From positions 282,465-346,464 of the forward strand of contig UBZM01000036.1 of NCBI GenBank assembly GCA_900470095.1: a stretch of DNA of 64,000 bases, given 5' to 3'. Shown here piece after piece: positions 26,841 through 35,054 of the stretch. Each line of letters opens with the position of its first letter. Position 1 is the first letter of the stretch. Under the pieces are notes generated by a model. That model saw only the letters and a program-made list of their open reading frames with translations, was not told the origin of the DNA and searched no databases. The DNA comes from Hyphomicrobiales bacterium (GTDB lineage Bacteria; Pseudomonadota; Alphaproteobacteria; Rhizobiales; Beijerinckiaceae). The translations under genes and the position numbers were made by a program.

Positions 26841-27586
26841 CGGTCATGCGCGATCCAGACGGAACCGAGCGGCTGCCCAATGTAGTGCCGGCGCGCCTCA
26901 ATGGCCGTGTCGATGCCCTCGACGGCAACCGCCTGCATGGCTGGATCTGGGATGAAACCCGTCCCGAGGAACGGCTCAAGGTCCGGCTCAAGCTCGATGG
27001 GCGGGTTGCGATGGAGGCCGTTGCCGACCAGAGCCGAATCGACCTCCGTCGCAACGGCATTGGCGACGGGCGCCACGCCTTTGCGATGGAACTCGATGAC
27101 ACTCTGGTCGCAGCCCGCGACCGGCTGAGCATCGTCGGCGTCTCTCCGAGCACGGATGTCGAGCTTGAGCTCAGATTGCCGCCGCCGGCCGAGCTCGCGG
27201 CCGAGGCTGCGATCGCCGTGCCGCTGGCGCGCTTCTTCGATCGCGTCGAGGCGTTGATCGCGCTCAACCGGCGTGGACAGCTCGCCCAGAAGGAACTCGT
27301 CGAAAAACTCGACGAGATGACGACGCGCATGGCGGGCAGCGGCGTACAGCGCGATGAGGCCGCGGAGGCCGCGCGCGCCGACCATATTTCCCAGCGCCTG
27401 GCCGAGCTCGATGTCTTCCAGCTCCGTTTCGATGCAACGCTGCGCAGCTTCGACGAGCGCCTGGTCACGATCCGCAAGGAGGCGCAGCGCCCGATGCGGC
27501 AGGCGACCATCCTGCTCGGCTCGCTCTCCGGGCTCGCCGCATTGATGTCTTTCGTGACCCTGACCCTGATCCTGCTGGACCGGTGA
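26837..27586 (+). CDS. Tail-anchored coiled-coil protein with GW-D module
   Basis: This 249-residue protein has three parts. Residues about 22-115 form a beta-rich module (LHGWIWDETRP with Trp36, then DGRVAMEAVADQSRIDLRRN), like domains fused to glycosyltransferases in other alphaproteobacteria. Residues about 130-215 are helical and charged, probably a coiled coil. Residues about 224-246 form one membrane helix at the C-terminus. It may hold the glycosyltransferases at the inner membrane (inference). ATGA overlap with the GT4 gene. No named family is recognised. Confidence 0.72.
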   Translation: MTVMRDPDGTERLPNVVPARLNGRVDALDGNRLHGWIWDETRPEERLKVRLKLDGRVAMEAVADQSRIDLRRNGIGDGRHAFAMELDDTLVAARDRLSIVGVSPSTDVELELRLPPPAELAAEAAIAVPLARFFDRVEALIALNRRGQLAQKELVEKLDEMTTRMAGSGVQRDEAAEAARADHISQRLAELDVFQLRFDATLRSFDERLVTIRKEAQRPMRQATILLGSLSGLAALMSFVTLTLILLDR

Positions 27587-27590
27587 TGCG

Positions 27591-29774
27591 ATGAGTGAAG
27601 TGATCGTCCCCGATCAGACCCGGATCAGCCCGGCGCCGACCGTCGCCTGGACGCCGCTCGGCGAGAACGCCATCCTGATCATGAGTACCTGCGACGCGAT
27701 GCCGGGCAAGGTGCCTGTCGCCGTCGACGGCAATCCGCGCAACAAGGCCGAGACCATGGCGCTGACCTGGCGCCGGCCGCAGGCCGAAGCCTCGGCAGCC
27801 ATCGGCTTCCTTTGTCTCGCACCCGCGCCCGCGACCGACCGCTCCGGTTCCGGCGCCCTGCTGCTCGGTCGCCCCGGCCGGCCGTTGCGCCTCGTGCTGG
27901 CGTCGAAGCCGCTGCCGCTGCAATCCTTCCTTGCCGGCCTTGCCGAGGATTCGGGGCAAGCTTTCCCGATGGTCGTCGACGGGCTCCTGGAGATCCTGCT
28001 CGCCGGAAAGCCCAATCCGCGCCGCCTACGTGCCGCCTCGATGCTGCTCCAGTCGATCGCCAAGCCCGGCGGCTTCGTCGAGGTCATGGGGCCGATCGAC
28101 GACGGCGTTTTCATCCAGGGCTGGACCTCCGATTTCTCGGCAGGCCGGACCAAGCTGCTGATCGCCCATGGCGGGCTGTCCTTCGCCGTTCTGGAGGCAG
28201 GAACCTTCGAGCGCGACGATTTGGCCGACGGTGCGCGAGGCTTTTTCGGCCTGCTCGAGGAATGCCAGATCCGCCATCCCAGCGAGATCGAACGGTTATT
28301 CTTCCGCGCCACGGACGGCTGGCGCGCGCTCGACGTCTATGAGCGGCATGTCCTGCTCGAGCCGATCACGGTTCCCGGCCATTTGCGCGACGGACTGCAG
28401 CGCGGCAGCGCGCCGCAAGCGACTTCGGACAAGCTCCGGCGTGCCTCGCAGCGCTTCGACGGCCGCGACACGGTCGCATTGCTGGAGGCGCCGGTGCGGG
28501 CTGGCATCGACGACGCGACCATCGTGGAGGGCACCGGCACGCTGATCATCGGCTGGCTGTTCGATCCAGACCGCCATGTCAGCGCGGTGACGCTGCGCTC
28601 CGGAAGCCAGTCCTGCGTGCTCGACCGTGTCTGGACGCGTGTGTCGCGCCCGGACGTCGCCGATGCCTTTGCTGGCGATCCCCGCTTTGCCCATCTGCTC
28701 GGCGGCCGGCGCAATAGCCACGGCTTCATTGTCTTCGCCCCGAAGCTCACGCCCGAGCCTGGGCAGCCGCTCTATCTCGAGTTCGAGATCGAGGGGTCCG
28801 GCCCTGCCTTCCTGCCCCTGGAGGCCGGGCGCGGCCAGCCGCGGCGCACGCTCGAGCGTGTCTTCGCCCTGCTCGATCCGAAATCCTCGACCGCAGCCTC
28901 GGTGGTCGAACGCCAGATCGCTCCCGCCTTGCAAGCCGCCGAGATCGCGCCGCCGCGCGTGATCGAGACCTTCGACATCGGCGCCTTCAAGGCCGATGCG
29001 AATCTGGGTCTGGTGATCGGCCTCGACCATCGCCAGCGCGAGCTCTCCTCGCTCTTCGCCCTGCTCGCGATCGACCCCGAGATCCGGCCGGTGCCGATCG
29101 TGCTCGCGGTTCCCGGCGAGAGCTTCGATCGGGTCGGTGCGGAAGCACGCCGGCTCGCTCGCTTCTACGGCCTGGCCGTGCGGCTTGCGCTCGTCGATGG
29201 GGTCGAGGATGCCTGCGACGCGATGGAGGCTGGCGCGCGCGCCTGCCGCTTCCAGACCATCGCGCTCCTGTCGGGTGCTGCGCAGATCCGCATGCCCGGT
29301 TGGCTTGGCCGGCTTGAGCGCGCCTTCAAGGCGCGCGGCGGACAATGCGTCGCGAGCCCGACTCTGCTTTTCGAAGACAATTCGATCCGCTGGGCCGGCG
29401 CCTGGATGGAAGGGGAGGGGCCGAGCCGGCGCGTCTTCAATCGCTTCGTCGGCTATCCCTTGGAGGCGATCGGCAATCTCGGCCCGATGGAAGTCGCGGC
29501 TGGCGCCACCGAATGCTGCGTGATGTCGCGCGCCGCCTTCATCGAAGCCGGGGGATTCGCCCGCAACTACTTCACGACGGCCGAAAAGGGCCTCGATCTC
29601 TGCCTGAAGCTCAGGATGAACGGCTTCCCATCGGTCTGGGTGCCGGAGGTCGAGGTTTATGTCGTCGACGATGGCGAGATGGCGCGGCCGCATCTGGTCT
29701 CGCTTGCCCAGCTCGCCGACCGCTCCAGCTTCGACCGTCGCTGGGCGCTGGCCGTTTCGAACATGCGAGGATGA
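27591..29774 (+). CDS. GT2-like protein with degenerate active site
   Basis: This 727-residue protein has the same general plan as the GT2 protein at 22484. The N-terminal half has two GW modules (QGWTSD with Trp178, IGWLFD with Trp322). The C-terminal part keeps GT2 landmarks such as TLLFEDNSIRWAGAW and AAFIEAGGFARNYF. At the metal-binding position, however, it has SGA (561-563) where the paralogue has NSD, and the EDSD acceptor motif is replaced by EKGLD (665-669). It may be a non-catalytic partner or scaffold. It starts 4 bp after the tail-anchored gene and overlaps the next gene. Confidence 0.8.
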   Translation: MSEVIVPDQTRISPAPTVAWTPLGENAILIMSTCDAMPGKVPVAVDGNPRNKAETMALTWRRPQAEASAAIGFLCLAPAPATDRSGSGALLLGRPGRPLRLVLASKPLPLQSFLAGLAEDSGQAFPMVVDGLLEILLAGKPNPRRLRAASMLLQSIAKPGGFVEVMGPIDDGVFIQGWTSDFSAGRTKLLIAHGGLSFAVLEAGTFERDDLADGARGFFGLLEECQIRHPSEIERLFFRATDGWRALDVYERHVLLEPITVPGHLRDGLQRGSAPQATSDKLRRASQRFDGRDTVALLEAPVRAGIDDATIVEGTGTLIIGWLFDPDRHVSAVTLRSGSQSCVLDRVWTRVSRPDVADAFAGDPRFAHLLGGRRNSHGFIVFAPKLTPEPGQPLYLEFEIEGSGPAFLPLEAGRGQPRRTLERVFALLDPKSSTAASVVERQIAPALQAAEIAPPRVIETFDIGAFKADANLGLVIGLDHRQRELSSLFALLAIDPEIRPVPIVLAVPGESFDRVGAEARRLARFYGLAVRLALVDGVEDACDAMEAGARACRFQTIALLSGAAQIRMPGWLGRLERAFKARGGQCVASPTLLFEDNSIRWAGAWMEGEGPSRRVFNRFVGYPLEAIGNLGPMEVAAGATECCVMSRAAFIEAGGFARNYFTTAEKGLDLCLKLRMNGFPSVWVPEVEVYVVDDGEMARPHLVSLAQLADRSSFDRRWALAVSNMRG

Positions 29775-31081
29775 TGATGCGCGTACTCGTCGTGTCCCAT
29801 GGACACCCGACCCTGTCTCTCGGCGGCGCCGAAATCGCCTCCTACAACCTGCACAAGGGCCTGCAGGCAAGCGAAGGCCTCGACGCGCATTACCTCGCCC
29901 GTGTCGGCTCGCCGACGCCGCGCCATGCCGGCACGGCGCTGATGAGCCTGCGCCAGCGCGGCGGCGAGCTGCTCTACTATGCTGAGGAATACGATCACTT
30001 CCTGCTCTCGAACCGGAACACCGAGGAGATCGAGCGCGATTTCGTCCGCGTGCTCCGCGACCTGAAGCCGGATGTGGTGCATTTCCACCATTTCATCGGG
30101 CTCGGGCTCGAATGCCTGTTCGCGGTGCGGGACACGCTGCCCGACGCTCTCATCGTGGTGACCTTCCACGAATATCTCAGCATCTGCCATCACCACGGCC
30201 AGATGGTGAAGACCGGTGCCTTCAAGCTCTGCTACAGGGCCTCGCCGACCGACTGCAATGCCTGCTTCCCGGATATCGCGCCCGGCCGCTTCCTGGCGCG
30301 CGAGACCTTCATCCGGGGCATGCTCAACCTCGCCGATCACTTCATCTCACCGAGCCGCTTCCTGGCCGAGCGCTACCAGGACTGGGGCCTCTCGGCCGAT
30401 CGTTTCTCGGTGATCGAGAACGGCATCGACGTTGCCGAGGTCGCGCCGCCCCGGCCCTTGCCGGACAAGGCGGCACGACGTTCGCGCTTCGCCTATTTCG
30501 GCCAGCTCACGCCCTACAAGGGGGCCGATGTGCTGATCGACGCGGTCACCCGCATCCCGGAAGCCGTCTGGGGAGAGGATTCCATCCTGCTCGTCTATGG
30601 CGGCAATCTCGAGCGCCAGCCCGAGGCCTACAAGAAGAAGTTCGCGGAGCTCGTCGAGAATGCTGGCCGGCGCGTGCGTTTCTGCGGTGCCTTCCAGAAC
30701 CACGAGATGCCGAACCTGATGCGCTCGGTCGACTGGGTGGTGATGCCCTCGGTCTGGTGGGAGAACTCGCCGATCGTGATCCAGGAGGCCTATTTCCACG
30801 GCCGCCCGATCCTTTCGAGCAATATCGGCGGCATGGCCGAGAAGATCGTCGACGAGGTCAACGGCCTGCATTTCCGCTCGGGCAGCTCGGAAGACCTGGT
30901 CGACTGCATGACGCGCGCCCTGAGCGAGCCCGATCTCTGGTCGCGCCTGCGCGCCGGGATCACCCGTCCGCTCACCCATATCGACTGCGCCGCCCAGCAT
31001 ATCGCGCTCTACCAGCGCCTGATCGAGCAGCGCGGCATGCCGGTTCCGGCCAGCCGCGCGGCCACGCCGATGATCGCCTGA
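29771..31081 (+). CDS. Glycosyltransferase family 4 protein, paralogue with cysteine cluster
   Basis: This 436-residue GT-B protein is a clear paralogue of the one at 25587. It begins MRVLVVSHGHPTLSLGGAE, has ICHHHG followed by C-x7-C-x2-C-F-P in the linker, then FAYFGQLTPYKGAD, and WWENSPIVIQEAY with the EX7E pair. Three ATGs occur at 29771, 29774 and 29777; the first overlaps the upstream stop as ATGA and is chosen. Two such enzymes suggest two successive similar linkages in one glycan. Confidence 0.9.
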   Translation: MMMRVLVVSHGHPTLSLGGAEIASYNLHKGLQASEGLDAHYLARVGSPTPRHAGTALMSLRQRGGELLYYAEEYDHFLLSNRNTEEIERDFVRVLRDLKPDVVHFHHFIGLGLECLFAVRDTLPDALIVVTFHEYLSICHHHGQMVKTGAFKLCYRASPTDCNACFPDIAPGRFLARETFIRGMLNLADHFISPSRFLAERYQDWGLSADRFSVIENGIDVAEVAPPRPLPDKAARRSRFAYFGQLTPYKGADVLIDAVTRIPEAVWGEDSILLVYGGNLERQPEAYKKKFAELVENAGRRVRFCGAFQNHEMPNLMRSVDWVVMPSVWWENSPIVIQEAYFHGRPILSSNIGGMAEKIVDEVNGLHFRSGSSEDLVDCMTRALSEPDLWSRLRAGITRPLTHIDCAAQHIALYQRLIEQRGMPVPASRAATPMIA

Positions 31082-31122
31082 TGCCAGAAGAAGCCGACAC
31101 GAAAACCAGGGGAGACAGAACC

Positions 31123-32325
31123 ATGGCCCGCATCCTCGTCATGATCCCGTCGGGAGAGGTCTACGACCATGACAATGTGCGCTGGTACCAGCACGCGGAT
31201 CTCGCGAGCCATATCAACCACTACCACAATATCGGCGACGCCTTCGTCTTCGACTCCTCGTTGAAGCTGCTCAATTTCGAGAAGCTCGACGTCCTGCCGA
31301 TCGCCAATCCGGACATGGCGCTGATCGACCGGATGAATGCGGAATACGACTATGTCTTCCTGCGCGGTTCGAACTACGTCCATGCCGAGATGGAATGGAA
31401 TCAGACGGCCGATGTGCTGCGCCGGCTGAAGATACCGGTCATCGCTTTCGGCATTGGCGCGCAGGCGCCGGTCAGCGGCAGGCTGGAGCTCAGCGAGGAC
31501 ACCAAGACCGTGCTCAGGCTGATGGCGGATTCGACCGCCTCGCTCGGCGTGCGCGGCACCTATTCGGCCGAGATCCTCAACGAGATCGGCATCAAGAATG
31601 TCCGGATCATCGGCTGTCCCACGGCGTTCCGCGCCAACAAGCCGGATCTCGCGATCAAGTTGCCTGCACTCGACAGCGTGAAGAAGGTCGGCATCACACT
31701 GCGGCGCGAGGTTTCGCCGACCTATGCGCAGGACATCAAGCGCTACCTCACTTTCCACCGTGACCTCGTGAAGTCGCTGGCAGGCCGGTTCGAGGCGACG
31801 CTGATGGCGCAGGGCGAGATCGAGGAGAAGAAACTCGCGCTGGGAACGCCGGAGCAGAAGCAGGAGGCGATGGCGGCGCTGCGCCAGAACGAGTGGGCCA
31901 CCTCCTGGTACCTCGATGAGGCGATGGAGGCGCTCTATCGCGGCCGGATGTTCTATTCGGACGTGGTTGCCGATTACGAGAATCTCGTGCGCAGCCTCGA
32001 CCTCGTGCTGGGTTACCGGCTGCATGGCAACCTGATGGCGCTCGCCAATGGCACGCCCTCGATCTACTTCACCTATGACAGCCGTACCGTCGAGTTTGCC
32101 GAGACCTTCCAGATTCCGAGCTTCGACGTTTTCTCCGGCCAGGATTTCAGGCTGGAGGAGCATTGGGATCAGGCGCGCTTCGACCGTTTCAACACGACCT
32201 ACGCCCAAGTCTATGCCGCGATGCGCGACTTCCTGGTCGAGAACAAGGTCGACACCAAGATGCGCGCCCCGGCGCTCAGGGCGGTCCCTCCCGCCATGCC
32301 CGAGGCCGAACGAAAGGTGGCCTGA
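31123..32325 (+). CDS. Polysaccharide pyruvyl transferase family protein
   Basis: This 400-residue protein has the GT-B-like fold of the polysaccharide pyruvyl transferase family (CsaB/ExoV type). Marks include the N-terminal NIGDAFVFDSSLKLL, a FLRGSNYVHAEMEW segment, FGIGAQAP, SLGVRGTYSAEIL, IGCPTAFR, and the C-terminal LGYRLHGNLMALANG. Such enzymes add ketal-linked pyruvate from phosphoenolpyruvate to sugars. The ATG at 31123 is preferred because GGGGAGA lies just upstream; an ATG at 31081 would add 14 residues. Its paralogue is encoded two genes later. Confidence 0.88.
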   Translation: MARILVMIPSGEVYDHDNVRWYQHADLASHINHYHNIGDAFVFDSSLKLLNFEKLDVLPIANPDMALIDRMNAEYDYVFLRGSNYVHAEMEWNQTADVLRRLKIPVIAFGIGAQAPVSGRLELSEDTKTVLRLMADSTASLGVRGTYSAEILNEIGIKNVRIIGCPTAFRANKPDLAIKLPALDSVKKVGITLRREVSPTYAQDIKRYLTFHRDLVKSLAGRFEATLMAQGEIEEKKLALGTPEQKQEAMAALRQNEWATSWYLDEAMEALYRGRMFYSDVVADYENLVRSLDLVLGYRLHGNLMALANGTPSIYFTYDSRTVEFAETFQIPSFDVFSGQDFRLEEHWDQARFDRFNTTYAQVYAAMRDFLVENKVDTKMRAPALRAVPPAMPEAERKVA

Positions 32326-33503
32326 TGGTGGAACGCTCCATCCTTGCGGCGACGCTGGCGGCGCTGCCGCTGCTGACCGTTCCGCACCCGTCGTATGCGC
32401 AGGCATCTGGCTATCGCGTCGAGATCGTTCCCGGCTCCACGGAGGAGACCGTCTACGCCTGGTCGCGCCAGCGCTGCGAGGAATGGCATATTCCAGACGC
32501 GCCCTTGCGGGCCTTCCGCAATCAGAACGGTGCGGTGGTCGCCTTCGCCAGCAATTACCGCAACCGCGCCATGGCCGGCCCCAGCCTCGACCGGATCGGG
32601 ATTTCCTGTTCAGTCTCCTACGAGGCCAAGAGCAGTCCGGATCCCAGCGAGTTCAGCGACAAGAATTGGCTCACCGCGACATGGACCAGCAATGGTCGCG
32701 ACGTCTTCGGGCTGGTGCATGCGGAATACCATGCCGACCGCTACGGCAATGCCTGCCGTTTCAGGGACAGGATGAGCTGCTGGTACAATGTCGTGACCGC
32801 CGCGCATTCGACCGATGGCGGGCGCCATTTCAGCGCAGAGCCGCGCCAACTCGTCGCCGCGCCGGCCTTCCGCCAGGATGTCGGCCAGGGGCGCCATCGC
32901 GGGTTCTTCAACCCGTCCAACATCATCGAGCGGGACGGCGCCTGGTATGCGCTGATCGCGACCACCGGCGGCGAGGGTCAGAAGGGCGGCGTCTGCCTGT
33001 TCCGCAGCACCGACATCAAGGATCCCGCTTCGTGGCGGGCCTTTGACGGCACGGACTACACCGTTCGCGCGGTCGATCCCTATCGCGAGGACCTGTCGCA
33101 AGCGAAGCCCTGCCAGCCGCTCAAGGGACTGCCGACCACGATCGGCTCCGTCACGAAGCACGAGCCGAGCGGACTCTATCTGGCCGTGCTTCATCTCGGT
33201 CCCGACCCGAGCCAGGGGATCGCGGGCGGCCGCGTTGCCTATAGCTGGTCTGCGGATCTTCTGCGCTGGTCGCCGCTGCAGACGCTCGTCGTGCATCCGA
33301 CGATGTGGAGCAAGAACTGCGCTGACACGACCCGCTACGCCTATGGCGCGGTTGCCGACCCCGACTCCACCTCGCGCAATTTCGAAACGACCGGGGACGA
33401 GGCATTCCTGTTCATGACCCGGATGCGGGTGAAGGACTGCAAGCTCGGGCCCGAGCGCGACCTCGTCCGCGTCAAGATTCACATCGTGAAGGACCAGCCT
33501 TGA
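32325..33503 (+). CDS. Secreted protein with probable beta-propeller glycosidase-like fold
   Basis: This 392-residue protein begins with a signal peptide (about 1-25, ending SYAQA). The mature part has repeated strand-turn units, with STDGGRHFSAEP (an Asp-box-like turn), FFNPSNIIERDGAWYAL, FRSTDIKDPASW and YSWSADLLRWSP. These patterns recall five- or six-bladed propellers of sialidases and GH43-type enzymes. I cannot assign catalytic residues. Cysteines are frequent and may pair in the periplasm. It starts on the last base of the preceding stop (TGATG), so it belongs to the operon. It may trim or bind the exported glycan. Confidence 0.68.
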   Translation: MVERSILAATLAALPLLTVPHPSYAQASGYRVEIVPGSTEETVYAWSRQRCEEWHIPDAPLRAFRNQNGAVVAFASNYRNRAMAGPSLDRIGISCSVSYEAKSSPDPSEFSDKNWLTATWTSNGRDVFGLVHAEYHADRYGNACRFRDRMSCWYNVVTAAHSTDGGRHFSAEPRQLVAAPAFRQDVGQGRHRGFFNPSNIIERDGAWYALIATTGGEGQKGGVCLFRSTDIKDPASWRAFDGTDYTVRAVDPYREDLSQAKPCQPLKGLPTTIGSVTKHEPSGLYLAVLHLGPDPSQGIAGGRVAYSWSADLLRWSPLQTLVVHPTMWSKNCADTTRYAYGAVADPDSTSRNFETTGDEAFLFMTRMRVKDCKLGPERDLVRVKIHIVKDQP

Positions 33504-34909
33504 AAATCCTGCGTGCCACAACGAACGAGATCGTCGTCTCCGTCACGAAGCGTCCCGATGGCGGCTGGCCGGCGCTGCGCCTGCGGCTCGACGGTCAGGA
33601 TTATGCGACGATCCAGCCGGGCGCGGTGATCGTCGGCGACGTTGCCGGCGCCGAGCTCACCATCCCGCTGCCCAGGCTCGCCGACGGTCGGCCGCGTGAG
33701 GTCTCGGTACTTGACGCCGAGAGCGGCAAGGTCGCGCCCGGGTCGGGACTCGCACCGATCGCGACCGAGAAGAAGCTGCGCGCGCTGGTGATCTACCCCG
33801 CCGGAGAAGTCTACGAGCACGACAAGGTGCGCTGGTACCGGGCGCCGATGGAGAAGCTGCTCTCCGACTATTTCAACATCGGCGACATGATCGTCTTCGA
33901 CTCGACGCTCAAGCTGCTGCGCTATGCGCATCTCGAGCCGATGAAGATCATGAATCCGACTGAGGCCGATATCGAGCGCTATGCCAGCGAGTTCGACTAC
34001 GTCTTCGTCCGCGGCTCGAATTTCATCCATGAAAAGATGGAGTGGTTCCGTGCCGTCGAGGTGCTGGAGAGGGTCAAGCTGCCGGTCTACGCCATCGGTG
34101 TCGGCGCGCAGGCGAGCCAGAACCGCGCCATCGAACTGCCGGACGCCTCGAAGCGATTCTGGCAGATCGTTGCCGACCGCTGCGCAGCGATTGGCGTGCG
34201 CGGCGCCTTCAGCGCCGAGACGCTGCGCCATAACGGCATTCGCAATGTCGAGGTGGTCGGCTGCCCCTCGATCTTCCGGACGCGCAAGCGCGATCTCGCC
34301 ATCCGGATTCCGGACCAGCGCGAGATCCGAAAAGTGGCCTTCAGCCTCAGACGCGAGGCGGACAAAAGCTATACCGCCGATCCGGAAGCCTATCTGCGTA
34401 ACCAGAAGGCCGCGCTTCTCAAGGTCGATCGTCAGAGCGAGATGGTGATGTCCTCGCATGGCGAGCAGGAGGAGAAAGCCTTCTTCCTGCGCGACGAGAA
34501 GGCGATGGAGAAGGCTGTGGCCGAGTTCGTTCACACCGGTTGGTGGAGCGGCGCCGATGATACGGCGATGCGCCGGATCTACGAGAAGCAGCTCTTCACC
34601 TTCTTCGATGTCGAGCGCTACGATGCCTTTGCGCAGGGGCTCGATCTCGCGGTCGGCTATCGCGTCCACGGCGTGCTGCCGGCGGTGGCGCAGGGCGTGC
34701 CGGGCGTTCTCGTCGCCTACGACACGCGCAGCCAGGAACTGGCCGAGACCCTGAAGATCCCTGTCGTGCCGGAGTCCGCCCTCGCCGAAGGCGGCTGGCG
34801 AGCCGTCTATCAGGAAGCCCAGCTCAACACGCTCGCGAAGAGCTATGCCGGTTCCTACGACCGCATGCGCGACTTCCTCGACAGGAACGGCGTCCCCCAC
34901 CGGATGTGA
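33500..34909 (+). CDS. Polysaccharide pyruvyl transferase family protein with extra N-terminal domain
   Basis: This 469-residue protein is a paralogue of the one at 31123: AGEVYEHDKVRWY, NIGDMIVFDSTLKLL, FVRGSNFIHEKMEW, IGVGAQAS, VGCPSIFR and GYRVHGVLPAVAQG all align. It has about 90 extra residues at the N-terminus that look like a small beta-sandwich. The start is a TTG at 33500-33502 that overlaps the preceding TGA; AAGGA lies 6 nt before it. It probably adds a pyruvate ketal to a different sugar from its paralogue. Confidence 0.85.
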   Translation: MKILRATTNEIVVSVTKRPDGGWPALRLRLDGQDYATIQPGAVIVGDVAGAELTIPLPRLADGRPREVSVLDAESGKVAPGSGLAPIATEKKLRALVIYPAGEVYEHDKVRWYRAPMEKLLSDYFNIGDMIVFDSTLKLLRYAHLEPMKIMNPTEADIERYASEFDYVFVRGSNFIHEKMEWFRAVEVLERVKLPVYAIGVGAQASQNRAIELPDASKRFWQIVADRCAAIGVRGAFSAETLRHNGIRNVEVVGCPSIFRTRKRDLAIRIPDQREIRKVAFSLRREADKSYTADPEAYLRNQKAALLKVDRQSEMVMSSHGEQEEKAFFLRDEKAMEKAVAEFVHTGWWSGADDTAMRRIYEKQLFTFFDVERYDAFAQGLDLAVGYRVHGVLPAVAQGVPGVLVAYDTRSQELAETLKIPVVPESALAEGGWRAVYQEAQLNTLAKSYAGSYDRMRDFLDRNGVPHRM

Positions 34910-35054
34910 GGCGGCGCCGTTGTCCTGAAGCCCGATTGTCGAGGCGCGAGCGAGTGCCTCTCCGCAGCACGCACGCTGCGAGAGCGCTTGAACCGAACAC
35001 CCCGAAGAAGGCCGGCGGCATGGTGCCGGCGGCGAGAAGCGGCAGGAGCAGACC

